A DNA stretch of 64,000 nucleotides from Bacilli bacterium (GTDB lineage Bacteria; Bacillota; Bacilli; RF39; UBA660): the NCBI GenBank assembly GCA_017525015.1, contig JAFXUK010000015.1:99363-163362 (forward strand), written 5' to 3'. Shown piece after piece: positions 25,826-35,700 of the stretch. Each line of letters starts with the position of its first letter. The first letter of the stretch is position 1. A program made the position numbers and the translations under genes. Below the pieces are notes generated by a model. It did not search any database and was not told the DNA's origin. It was given only the letters and a program-made list of their open reading frames with translations.

Positions 25826-28800
25826 ATGAAGATATATCTTTTTTTACCAGATGAACTCTATACTTTTAATCTTCCTAGTGATGTATCAGGTAGCTTTAGC
25901 TTCGACATCAAAGAAGGCGAAGAAAAGAAGTTAATTAATATAGAGGCCAGCCAAGGAAAGTGGATGATTTATTCTACTATTTTTTCGCGTCTTATAGTTA
26001 ATGGCCTTGAAGTAGAAAGTCAGGAAGTAATTCCTGGAAACTTCTACAAATTACAAAGAGAAGATGAAAGCTATCTTATTAAAATTGAAAATTCATTAGA
26101 TGATAGCTTTGGATGTTATAAATATGATACAACTTTAAATTTAAAAATCGGTGGCCCAGATGCCAACTTAATATATAACAATGCCATTGGTAGTTATGTA
26201 TACATGCAGTTATCATTTGGTCAAGATGGTAAAGTATATGTTCAAAACAATGCTGAAATAAATCCATATATTAATAATATTGTTATGTTAGAAAAACAAT
26301 TTCCTTTAGAAATTGGTGACTACATGAATATATATGGTTTAAAGATATATTTACTAAATGGTTTAATCTTAATTAACAATCCAAATGGCGAAGTAGTATT
26401 AAACGAAATGAGCTCTGGGCTTGTTAATTATTACTACGAAGATACTACTGAAAGAAGTAAAGAAGAAGTAGTAGATATTGATATGTATAAAGAGGAAGAT
26501 TATTATTCAAAATCACCTCGTTTAAGAAGACAAATAGAAACAAAAGACTTTGATATAGAAAACCCACCTAATGATGAAAAAGATAGTAATGCTTTACCAG
26601 TAGCTTTAACTTTAGGACCTCAATTGATTATGGGATTAGTTGGTGTTTTAAGACTAACAACAGTTATAACAGCTATCATTAGTGGTGAAAGAACATTAGG
26701 ACAAAGTATCTTACAATTATTAACAAGCATAGCTGCTGTACTAGGTTCTTTAGTATGGCCTAGATTAAGTAAAGCATATATGAAACATATCAGAAGAGAT
26801 AAACAACGTGAATTAGAAGCAAAATATGATGAATACATTAATCATAAAGCAAGAGAATTAGATGAAGAATGTATGATTCAAGCTGAGATTTTAAAAGAAA
26901 ACTTATATGATGAATATGAATGCTTAAAAATAATGAACAGAAGAGGCATGAACTTCTGGGATAAACGTATGGATCAAAATGACCTATTAGTGGCAAGAAT
27001 AGGTGTTGGTGATGAAGAATTAGATGCTAATATTAATTTCTCAACAAGAGAATTTGATATTGATAAAACAGAAATGAGACAAAAGGCTGAAGAAATTGTT
27101 GAACAACACAAAATTATAAAAAATGTCCCAATTGGTTATTCATTTAACAAAAACAAAACTACAGCTATAATGGGTGAAAAGAAAAAAGTATATACATTTG
27201 TTAATAACATTTTATTACAATTTATTACTTATTATAACTATACTGACTTGAAACTAGTAGTATTTACTGATGGAAAAGGTAAAAAGAATTTTGAATATAT
27301 TAGTTACTTAAATCACAACTTCTCAAACGATAAGAGTTTCAGATATTTTGCTACAGATCAATTCAGTGCAAAGAATATCGCTGAAAATTTATTAGAAATT
27401 TTAAAAGCTAGAACTACACCAGGAGAAGATGGTCAAGTAGCATCAAAGATTCCATATTATTTAATAATAGTTGATGGATATGACTTAGTTAAAAGATATG
27501 GTTTAATTAATGCTTTAGTAGAAATAGATGCTGATCTAGGATTTAGTTTAATAATAATTGAAAACAAACTAAGTAAATTACCAAGTAAATGTAATAACTT
27601 CATATCAATTGGTGAAAACTTATCTAATGTTTTAACAAATTCATATGATGAACAAAAGAGTAAAACATTTAAAGATGAAGTTAAATATAACATCAATATG
27701 ATGGAAATAGCTAGAGTACTTTCAAACATTCCGATAGAAGTAAGACAAGCATCAGGAGGACTTCCTCAATCAGAAACTTTCTTAGAAATGGAAAGAGTTG
27801 GAAAAGTAGAACAATTAAATATTCTTGAAAGATGGAAGAACAATGATGCTACTGAGAGTTTACGAGCTGAAGTTGGTGTAGATGGAAATAAAGAACTTAT
27901 TTACCTAGACTTACATGAAAAAGCACATGGACCACACGGATTAATTGCTGGTACTACTGGTTCTGGTAAATCAGAATTCATTATTACCTATATTTTATCA
28001 ATGTGTATTAACTATAGTCCTGATGATATTTCATTTATCTTAATCGACTACAAAGGTGGAGGTTTAGCTTACGCTTTTGAAAACAAAACTAATAATATGA
28101 TTCTTCCGCATTTAACAGGTACTATAACAAACTTAGATAAATCTGAAATGGATAGAACTTTAGTTAGTATAGATAGTGAAGTTAAACGTAGACAAAAATT
28201 ATTTAATGAAGCACGTGAAGCAACTGCTGAATCTACTATGGATATTTATAAATATCAAAAACATTTCCATAGTGGAGAGCTAAAAGAACCATGTCCACAT
28301 TTATTAATCATATGTGATGAGTTCGCCGAATTAAAAGATCAACAACCAGACTTCATGGATGATTTAATTAGTATTGCTCGTATTGGTCGTTCATTAGGTG
28401 TTCACTTAATTCTTGCAACACAGAAACCAAGTGGACAAGTTAGTGAACAAATTTGGACAAATACTAAGTTTAGAGTCTGCTTAAAGGTTCAAAGTCCTGG
28501 TGACTCAAGAGAAATGTTAAAGAAACCAGATGCAGCATTCTTAAAAGAAGCTGGACGTTTCTACCTACAAGTAGGTCAAGACGAATTATACATTTTAGGT
28601 CAATCAGGATGGGCAGGAGCTAAATACTATCCATCAAATACTGTAATTAAAGAAGCGGACAAAAGCATTAATATTATTAATGATACAGGTATCATTATTA
28701 AAAATATTAAAGCTGGTGGTGGACCAAAAGTAGAAGCTCAAGGTGAACAGCTTGCTGCTATATTGAAAAACATTATAGAAGTAGCAGACCAAACTAATAA

Positions 28801-30418
28801 AAGAGTTAAAAAATTATGGCTTCCAAGTATTGAAGGCGTAATACTATTAGATGATATTGAAAAGAAATACAATGTTGTACATGAAAAATTCAAAGTTAAA
28901 GGAACTATTGGTGAATATGATGCACCAGAGATTCAACAACAAGGTTTATTAGAAATAAACTGTTTAGAAAATCAAAATACTTTAATATATGGAATTGTTG
29001 AAGATGAAAGAGAATTCTTCCTTAAAACAGCTTTATATTCTATTTTTACTCATCATGATGCCTCAGAAGTAAATACATTCATTATCGATTATGGTTCTGA
29101 ATCATTAAGAGTATTTGAATCATTCCCACAAGTTGGTGAATTCGTTGGCCAAGATGATGGTGAAACAGTTGCTGGAGTTATAAAATTAATTAAAAATGAA
29201 TTAAACGAAAGAAAGAAAAACTTCATGCAATATGGTGGAGACTATAATGCATATCTAAAAAATAGTCCTACCAAATTACCAATTATGTTGTTAATAATCA
29301 ACGGTTATGAAAACTTCATTGAAATTAATAAGAAATTCCCAGATATTTTATCAGTACTAATTAGAGAATGTACTAGATATGGTATATTTATTTGGATAAC
29401 ATTAGCTAATACAACAAGTATTTCAAGAAGACAAAATCAATCTGTACAAACAAATATTGCATTACACTTAAAAGACGATATGGCGTATAGAACAGCTGTA
29501 CCTGGAAGATCAAAACTATTACCTAGAAAAGATTTCGCAAGAGGTATTGTTAATAATGGACGAGTACATGAATTCCAAACTGCTTCTATAATAGCTGAAA
29601 AAGATAATGTTAATACAAAAATTGCTGAAACTGGAAAAGCATTATCAGCAACAGCTACTGTAAGAAGCAAGAAAATACCTAAATTGCCTGCTATTCTTAC
29701 ATTTGATATGGTTAAAGATTATATTACAGATCTTAAAGAAGTACCAATTGGTATGGAAAAAGAAACGCTTAAAATTAGTAAATACAATTTCACAGCTAAT
29801 AATGCTACAACAATCAGTGGTTATAAACTTGAAAACATCAATGGATTTATGTCTAGCTTAGTAACAATATTTAAGACAATGAAAGGTGTAACAACAATCT
29901 TTATAGATCCAAAGAAAAATCTTCCGTTTGCTAAAGATTATGTAAATAATTACTATGATACAGAAATAGAAAAAACATTTGATGTTTTATATGACTTTAC
30001 TGAAAAGAACAAAACAATTGAAAACAGTAAAATAGTATTTATCATTTATGGTATATCTGATTTAAAAAATATATTAACAAATGTTACAAAAGTAGAAGGC
30101 ATGCTTAAAAATATAATAAATAATACGAACATGCATCTAATTATTGCTGATGGAGCAAGAAATTTAAGAACTATAGATATGGATAGATGGTATTCGTTAA
30201 TAAGACTAAACACAGATGGAATTTGGGTAGGTAAAGGACTTGCTGATACACAAGTATTTAGAGTAACTCCTATCCCTAGGGAAGCATCATTAAGAATTAA
30301 TGATACATTTGGATTTAATATTTTTGAACAAGGTGCAACAGTAGTTAAATTATTAAGTTTCTATGCTAAAGCCGAAGAAGAAGAGAGTGAAGAAAATGAA
30401 GAACAAGATTCTAATTAA
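25826..30418 (+). CDS. essC: Type VII secretion ATPase EssC (YukBA, FtsK/SpoIIIE family)
   Basis: The 1530-aa protein has two N-terminal FHA-like domains (about 1-200), two membrane helices (about 250-310), and a chain of FtsK/SpoIIIE-type ATPase domains. The first ATPase has Walker A GTTGSGKSE (about 709) and Walker B LLIICDEFAELK (about 828), and FILIDYKGGG. The second (about 1030-1300) and third lack intact Walker A motifs, as is usual for EssC. It is the motor and substrate receptor of the Esx/Yuk secretion system at the membrane. ATG 25826 follows AGAGGTG at normal spacing. EsaB overlaps its 3' end. No EssA, EssB or EsaA gene was recognised nearby. Confidence 0.93.
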   Translation: MKIYLFLPDELYTFNLPSDVSGSFSFDIKEGEEKKLINIEASQGKWMIYSTIFSRLIVNGLEVESQEVIPGNFYKLQREDESYLIKIENSLDDSFGCYKYDTTLNLKIGGPDANLIYNNAIGSYVYMQLSFGQDGKVYVQNNAEINPYINNIVMLEKQFPLEIGDYMNIYGLKIYLLNGLILINNPNGEVVLNEMSSGLVNYYYEDTTERSKEEVVDIDMYKEEDYYSKSPRLRRQIETKDFDIENPPNDEKDSNALPVALTLGPQLIMGLVGVLRLTTVITAIISGERTLGQSILQLLTSIAAVLGSLVWPRLSKAYMKHIRRDKQRELEAKYDEYINHKARELDEECMIQAEILKENLYDEYECLKIMNRRGMNFWDKRMDQNDLLVARIGVGDEELDANINFSTREFDIDKTEMRQKAEEIVEQHKIIKNVPIGYSFNKNKTTAIMGEKKKVYTFVNNILLQFITYYNYTDLKLVVFTDGKGKKNFEYISYLNHNFSNDKSFRYFATDQFSAKNIAENLLEILKARTTPGEDGQVASKIPYYLIIVDGYDLVKRYGLINALVEIDADLGFSLIIIENKLSKLPSKCNNFISIGENLSNVLTNSYDEQKSKTFKDEVKYNINMMEIARVLSNIPIEVRQASGGLPQSETFLEMERVGKVEQLNILERWKNNDATESLRAEVGVDGNKELIYLDLHEKAHGPHGLIAGTTGSGKSEFIITYILSMCINYSPDDISFILIDYKGGGLAYAFENKTNNMILPHLTGTITNLDKSEMDRTLVSIDSEVKRRQKLFNEAREATAESTMDIYKYQKHFHSGELKEPCPHLLIICDEFAELKDQQPDFMDDLISIARIGRSLGVHLILATQKPSGQVSEQIWTNTKFRVCLKVQSPGDSREMLKKPDAAFLKEAGRFYLQVGQDELYILGQSGWAGAKYYPSNTVIKEADKSINIINDTGIIIKNIKAGGGPKVEAQGEQLAAILKNIIEVADQTNKRVKKLWLPSIEGVILLDDIEKKYNVVHEKFKVKGTIGEYDAPEIQQQGLLEINCLENQNTLIYGIVEDEREFFLKTALYSIFTHHDASEVNTFIIDYGSESLRVFESFPQVGEFVGQDDGETVAGVIKLIKNELNERKKNFMQYGGDYNAYLKNSPTKLPIMLLIINGYENFIEINKKFPDILSVLIRECTRYGIFIWITLANTTSISRRQNQSVQTNIALHLKDDMAYRTAVPGRSKLLPRKDFARGIVNNGRVHEFQTASIIAEKDNVNTKIAETGKALSATATVRSKKIPKLPAILTFDMVKDYITDLKEVPIGMEKETLKISKYNFTANNATTISGYKLENINGFMSSLVTIFKTMKGVTTIFIDPKKNLPFAKDYVNNYYDTEIEKTFDVLYDFTEKNKTIENSKIVFIIYGISDLKNILTNVTKVEGMLKNIINNTNMHLIIADGARNLRTIDMDRWYSLIRLNTDGIWVGKGLADTQVFRVTPIPREASLRINDTFGFNIFEQGATVVKLLSFYAKAEEEESEENEEQDSN

Positions 30419-30662
30419 AGTAATTGTTCCGGAACTTGAAGAAAGTTATGACATATTTGTTCCGGTTAACGAACTTGTTTGGAAAGTTAAAGTCTTGATT
30501 TCTAAAGCAATTAGTGACCTGAATGGTGGAGTATTAAATATAAAAGACAACTATGTGTTGATTAATAAATATACATCACAAATATATGGAAACAATGAAA
30601 AAATAATATCAACTGATATTAGAAATGCTACTGAATTAATATTAATAAATTTAAAAAAATAA
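30396..30662 (+). CDS. esaB: Ubiquitin-fold type VII accessory protein EsaB/YukD
   Basis: The 88-aa protein starts MKNKILIKVIVPELEESYDI and shows the YukD pattern of a ubiquitin-like fold: alternating strands, VWKVKVLISKAISDL helix, closing ELILINLKK strand. In Firmicutes it is a small cytosolic regulator of the Esx system. ATG 30396 overlaps the essC end by 23 bases; the earlier in-frame ATG at 30363 would add a Lys/Arg-rich piece read from essC sequence and is less likely. Confidence 0.8.
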   Translation: MKNKILIKVIVPELEESYDIFVPVNELVWKVKVLISKAISDLNGGVLNIKDNYVLINKYTSQIYGNNEKIISTDIRNATELILINLKK

Positions 30663-30722
30663 AATGACACTTGTCAAAAAAACGTAAAAAAACATAAAAA
30701 AAATAATCAATTAAAAAAAATA

Positions 30723-30731
30723 TGATAAAAT
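30723..30731 (+). promoter_or_regulatory. Extended -10 promoter (TGATAAAAT)
   Basis: TGA-TAAAAT lies 45 bases before the gene at 30776, at the end of a very A-rich stretch (30663-30722). The A-tracts upstream could act as an UP element. Confidence 0.45.
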
Positions 30732-30775
30732 AAATATGAATAGAGAATATTCACGATAAAGAAAGAAGGAAAAAA

Positions 30776-31708
30776 ATGGCATACTTATTAGGTGGCGGCG
30801 GCGGCGGAGGCGCTGCAGCAGGAAGCAAAATTGGTACAAGCAGAAGTGGAACAATCGCATTAATCGGTCAAATTCATGACAGTGCAACTACATTCACTTC
30901 AGAAACAATTAAAACTAAAATAGAATCAGGAATCGTTACTCCATTAGTAAGCAACTGGTTTGCTGAAGATGCAGTATTATTCTTAAATAGTTTAGGATCA
31001 ATTGTTTACGCATTAACAAGCGAAATTGCTGTTCTATCAAACGCAGCAATCGGAGCAATAGCTGGATCATATGATTCATGGCTATTATCTACATCAGGAC
31101 AAGATTTAGGTGAAGGAACTACTGAATATGATCAAACATACGTTGGAGCTGGCGAAGCTCAATCAACAATGTATGCTGATCCAGATGAAACTACTGAAAA
31201 CGCTATTAATGGTTGTGGTGGTTACATAGCATTACCTAACTTTACAGCTCCAGAAGGCGGAAGTGAAAACTATAAATCTACTACAGGTGGATCTGGAAGA
31301 AATCAAGCTTATAACTATTTAAGTTCAGCTGACACTCAAATTCAAATTGATGTTAGTCAAGTTAAATCAGAAGATGAAGGAAAAGTTTATATTGTTTCTG
31401 ACGTAGCTGAAAATATTGACTTTAATCAAATTCAAACTGATATTGAGGACGCTCTTGATACAATGAAAGGTAACTTATCAGCATCTGATGCATTCTTCGA
31501 TGCAAATGGTGAACAAGAACAAGCTGTTCTAGATTTCTATGACGCTGTTAACCAAAAAGTTAAAGATGCATTTGCTGCAATGACAACTGGACCTTCATCA
31601 TTAAAAACTGCTCTTGAAAAAGCTGTTGAATCTTACGGTACTGTAAGCTCTAGCATTGCTGGTGAATTAGGTGAACTAGCTCAAGGCGGCGGCGAAGGCG
31701 GTCAATAA
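30776..31708 (+). CDS. Putative type VII substrate, W[FY]xE family, Gly-rich ends
   Basis: The 310-aa product starts MAYLLGGGGGGGAAAG and ends in a Gly-rich tail. A helical N-terminal half contains TPLVSNWFAEDAVLFLNSLG, a W between helices as in WXG/LXG proteins. A weaker W (YDSWLLS) follows; the C-terminal half (about 200-300) is helical too. The adjacent gene at 31796 is a clear paralog over residues 45-105. It has no signal peptide and sits right behind essC-esaB with its own promoter and terminator, so it could be a major secreted substrate or a shaft component. The poly-Gly is encoded by a GC-rich patch that stands out here. Function is inferred only. Confidence 0.6.
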   Translation: MAYLLGGGGGGGAAAGSKIGTSRSGTIALIGQIHDSATTFTSETIKTKIESGIVTPLVSNWFAEDAVLFLNSLGSIVYALTSEIAVLSNAAIGAIAGSYDSWLLSTSGQDLGEGTTEYDQTYVGAGEAQSTMYADPDETTENAINGCGGYIALPNFTAPEGGSENYKSTTGGSGRNQAYNYLSSADTQIQIDVSQVKSEDEGKVYIVSDVAENIDFNQIQTDIEDALDTMKGNLSASDAFFDANGEQEQAVLDFYDAVNQKVKDAFAAMTTGPSSLKTALEKAVESYGTVSSSIAGELGELAQGGGEGGQ

Positions 31709-31724
31709 TTTAACGTTAAGTACT

Positions 31725-31754
31725 AAAACACATCATTTTGATGTGTTTTTTTTT
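31725..31754 (+). terminator. Intrinsic terminator
   Basis: AAAACACATCA/TGATGTGTTTT 11-bp stem, 3-nt loop, long T-run. Confidence 0.9.
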
Positions 31755-31764
31755 GGTATCATTA

Positions 31765-31773
31765 TGTTATAAT
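31765..31773 (+). promoter_or_regulatory. Extended -10 promoter (TGTTATAAT)
   Basis: TGT-TATAAT ends 22 bases before ATG 31796. An in-frame ATG at 31772 overlaps the -10 and cannot be the start. Confidence 0.6.
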
Positions 31774-31795
31774 GAAAATAGAAAAGAGTGATAGT

Positions 31796-32638
31796 ATGGC
31801 ATATACACATCGAAGTTTAGAAAGAACAAAAAATTTAATATACAATGTAAAAAGATATAGCAAAGATATTTCTAAAAGTATAGAAAAAGAAATACAGTCA
31901 AAAGTAATTAATCCTTTAGCAGAAAGTTGGTACACAGAAGAAGGTGTAGTATATGTTAAAGGATTAAAAGAAAATTTAGAGTCACTATCATGTGAAATAG
32001 CAGCAAATGCTAATGATGTAATAAAAAGTATTACATCAGCATATGATTATTGGTTATCTAAAGCCAAAAGAAGTGATGATGAAGAAGAAGCAGAGATTGC
32101 TAGCCATTATTGGTACATTAGTTTTGAACCAAACACTCAAGTAAAAACTACATCTCCTATCAGTGTAGATAAAGATAATAGAATGCTTCAATATAGATAT
32201 ACTTCTGGTGGTGAAAGAAGAGAATTTGGTTATCAAAGCTCATCTGAAACTAAATTCAATTTAACAATAGACTCATTAGCATCAACTGATAGAAGTGGTG
32301 ACGAAGAAATGGGTATTAAAAGAGAAAAAATTGAAAATATTATTTCAAATATTGATTCATTTTTAATAAACATTGATTCTACTATTAATAGCTATCAAAA
32401 TTCACTATCTAATACTGCATATTCAATGGGATATGAAAGTGGAATGTCTAGAGCAGTAAGCAATTTTGATACAAAAATGAAAAATATATCAGATAAAATT
32501 AGAGATTATGTTAAAACAGGTTTATATGGCTCTAAGAGTGTTCCAGCAAAAGTACAAGAAGTTATTGATAGATATGGAGAAACGATAGTAAGAGAAGTGG
32601 CAGAGGATATCGATCAATTAATAAGTGAATTAAAATAA
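31796..32638 (+). CDS. Putative type VII substrate, W[FY]xE family paralog
   Basis: The 280-aa product is mostly helical. The stretch INPLAESWYTEEGVVYVKGL followed by an EIA helix and SAYDYWLS aligns with ITPLVSNWFAEDAVLFLNSL, EIA and GSYDSWLL of the preceding gene, so the two arose by duplication. The ends differ: this one lacks the Gly runs and has a charged tail EDIDQLISELK. AAGAGTGATAGT precedes ATG. It is monocistronic between a promoter and a terminator, unlike a normal effector-immunity pair, and may be a second substrate for the same pore. Confidence 0.6.
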   Translation: MAYTHRSLERTKNLIYNVKRYSKDISKSIEKEIQSKVINPLAESWYTEEGVVYVKGLKENLESLSCEIAANANDVIKSITSAYDYWLSKAKRSDDEEEAEIASHYWYISFEPNTQVKTTSPISVDKDNRMLQYRYTSGGERREFGYQSSSETKFNLTIDSLASTDRSGDEEMGIKREKIENIISNIDSFLINIDSTINSYQNSLSNTAYSMGYESGMSRAVSNFDTKMKNISDKIRDYVKTGLYGSKSVPAKVQEVIDRYGETIVREVAEDIDQLISELK

Positions 32639-32645
32639 TTAAAAT

Positions 32646-32671
32646 AAAAAGCTAGTAATAGCTTTTTTTTT
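32646..32671 (+). terminator. Intrinsic terminator
   Basis: AAAAAGCTA/TAGCTTTTT 9-bp stem, GTAA loop, T-run. Confidence 0.88.
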
Positions 32672-32683
32672 GTTTACAAATTA

Positions 32684-32692
32684 TGGTATAAT
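32684..32692 (+). promoter_or_regulatory. Extended -10 promoter (TGGTATAAT) of the giant effector operon
   Basis: TGG-TATAAT follows the terminator T-run; AGGAGG of the 9-kb gene lies 29 bases downstream. Confidence 0.6.
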
Positions 32693-32732
32693 AAACAATA
32701 GGATAGAATACTATAATGAGAGGAGGATGGAG

Positions 32733-35700
32733 ATGGCTCTAAGAGGTGGAATCGGAGATCATAGCGCCTTTGGCTTTAGTTATACTCAAGGATCAGGTAG
32801 CGAAGAAACAAACGTTAGAATTGAAACAGATACAGCTACAGGCGGATATGATAATAACACTACGCCGAGTCCAAATCAAACTACGCAAAATGCAGGAACT
32901 GAAGAATTTGATATATATGGTCAAGATTCAGATCCAACTACAAGAACCCAAAGTACTCCAGATGTAAATAACCCAACTGTATCAACTACCGGTGGGGATA
33001 ATGGAGTTCCTGATAATAATACAAATCCAGGTAGTCAAACTGCCCCAGACTCACCTCCATCTACAACAAATCCAGCAAGTCAGCAAGCACCTCAAAATTC
33101 ACCTGATGGAAGTAGACCTGCTACACCAGCTGGCCAAAATAGTAACCCTGCATCTCCTCAACAACCTCAACAACCTCAATTCGGTGGCGGAGCTGGGGGA
33201 GCAACTGGCGCACGAACACCAGTAGGTGGCGGTGGCGCAGGAGAAATAGCCATGGGTAATGGCGGTGGTGCATCACAAGCAACAACAAATGCTATAGGAA
33301 ATGGTGCATCTGATTTAGGAGATACTCCAGCAACCGACGCTGTTACTGAAGGCCAAGAAATATATTATGAGATAGAAGATCCAATTACACATGAAATAAG
33401 AAGAGTTAATCAAGAAGAATACGATGTTTGGGTTGCTCAAGTAAACGAAGAAAAAAGAAACGCATTAAAGGAAATGGGCTTTAACGATTACGATATAAAT
33501 AGAATTATTTATCAGGGAGTAGACGCACAAGCTTTATATCAAAGAATTTTAGATAGAACAGAAACTGATCCAAATGCAACATCTGATGAAGCATTATATG
33601 AAGCAATGTACTTTATGAGTCTACGTGGGGAAATCCCAAAAATCCCTGGAGTAGAATTAACTTTAGAAGATTTTGATTATACATCTTTTGCTGGTTTTGA
33701 TGAGCATGTTGCAGAAGTTGTAGCTTTTGCGAACATGTTATCTGAACAAGCATTCTTAAGAGATATAGATGAAAATACAGCTATTTATTTATTAATCCAA
33801 CATATGGCTGGTGGTTTTGAAAACTTAGATGACGCATATAAAAACACTATTATAGCATTTAGAACGGTTGACGAATATGGTATAGTACAATATTGGTATA
33901 ACCCAGGAGGACCACCACCAATACCACAAGGAATGGATTGGGAATATGTTAGATTTAATGAATTCTATGGCGACAGTGAAATGTACAAAGAAATGGAAAA
34001 ATTGATTCCATGGAGAGAAGAAGAAGTTTCCGATGCTGGATTCTGGTTCTGGACATGGGGAAGAACTAAAATTGAAACTGTTAGAACAATTAATTTCAAT
34101 GATCCAGCTGTATTAGCATTCTATGAACGTGTACAACAACAATATCAAGACCATTACATAATATGGTGGGAAAAACCTGAAGAAGTTGTAGCTGCTGTTA
34201 GCAGAGCACAAGCCTTATCAGCAATTTCAAATGAAATTCATCATAATCTAGAATATAATATGGAAAACATTTTTGCGTATATTAAACAACCTGACTGGGC
34301 TGAATATTGCAAATTTGATTATGTCCAAGTAAGAATTGTTGAAAACGCTGAATCAAGAGTAATCTATGATGGTTATGGAATGGGTTATTTATATATTACA
34401 ACAGACGAAGAACGAGCTGCCTTTTTAGCGTGCGTATTTGCCGGAAAAGCAAAAATAAGTGGAAGTTATGTTTATACAGATCATGGATGCTATCAAGTAT
34501 CAGATGGCGATGTATTTAACCATTATATGCAAAAGTGGGCAACTGAAACTGATCAAAATGGAAATCCAATAATTTCAGATCAAGAAAAAGCAATCTTCAT
34601 GTATATTTTAAATAAACAAGGTGCAGAAGCTGCTATAGATTACATTGAAGGAATAGCTGACGAAGTTGATACAAGATATTACAGAGCCGAAACAGGTAAA
34701 GCTAGAGCATGGGCTCAAGCAAACTGGTTTAACGGAGTACTTGCTTCAATTGCATCAGTTATTATTACTCCATTCGAAGGTATTGGTGCGTTCTTTAATT
34801 CAGTTGGTGCTATAGGAACAGATCATATCTGGAGATCAGATGTCATCAGTTATGGAAATGTATACAGATCTGCAGTATCAGAAGCTATTAGATATAAACA
34901 TAATGCTGATGGAAGTATTATGGTTGATGAAACTGGTGCATATGTAGCCAATCATCCAACTTTAGCATTTATTTATGACACTGGTATGAGTATTGCCGAT
35001 ACAGCAGCAATGATTGTAGTAGGATACTTTACTGGTGGAACAGGATTCTTAGCAGAATTAGCAATAAGTACTGTTATGATGGGTTCTAGAGTTTATGTAA
35101 GTTCATTAAATGATGCACTGGATCGAGGAGTATCACCGCGAATGGCGGTTATATATGCAATCGGTACATCTGCTATCGAATCTTTAATGGAAGCATATTC
35201 ATTAGGACATTTAGTAAATCTAGAAGCTAAATTAGGAGCAACTTCAATTAATCTAATTAGAAGAATAGGAGAAAAAACTGGCTCACAATTTATTACTGCG
35301 AACGCCTATATTTTAGCATGCATGATTTCTCAAGCAATCTGTGAAGCAGATGAAGAATTATGTACAGAAATATTAGATACAATTTGGGATAATGTTGTTT
35401 GCCAAGACTTAAGCTCATTTAACTTAACAATGGCTAGTTACATGCAAGCAGGTGAAAGTCATGAACAAGCATTATTCCATGCTTTATTAGATAAAGGAAA
35501 TGATTGCTTCCAAGCATGGCTTGGTGGTTTAGCATCAGGTTTATTCTTTGGAGCAGTTAAAGGTGGAAAAGTAGTTATACAAGCCAATGGTTCAATGAAC
35601 GCAATTTTAGGAACTACTGGTGCTTCAGTTGGTGGATCACAAACACAATTAAATTTACAAGATACATCTCAAAGTACTGCTGCTCAATTAGGTAGAAACT

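Noticed and set aside
27457..29670. Antisense ORFs inside essC
   Set aside because: They lack ribosome sites and have hydrophobic, low-quality composition typical of antisense readings of AT-rich coding DNA; essC itself is fully supported.
32746..33225. Two plus-strand ORFs in another frame at the start of the giant gene
   Set aside because: They are out-of-frame readings of the low-complexity leader, without ribosome sites.
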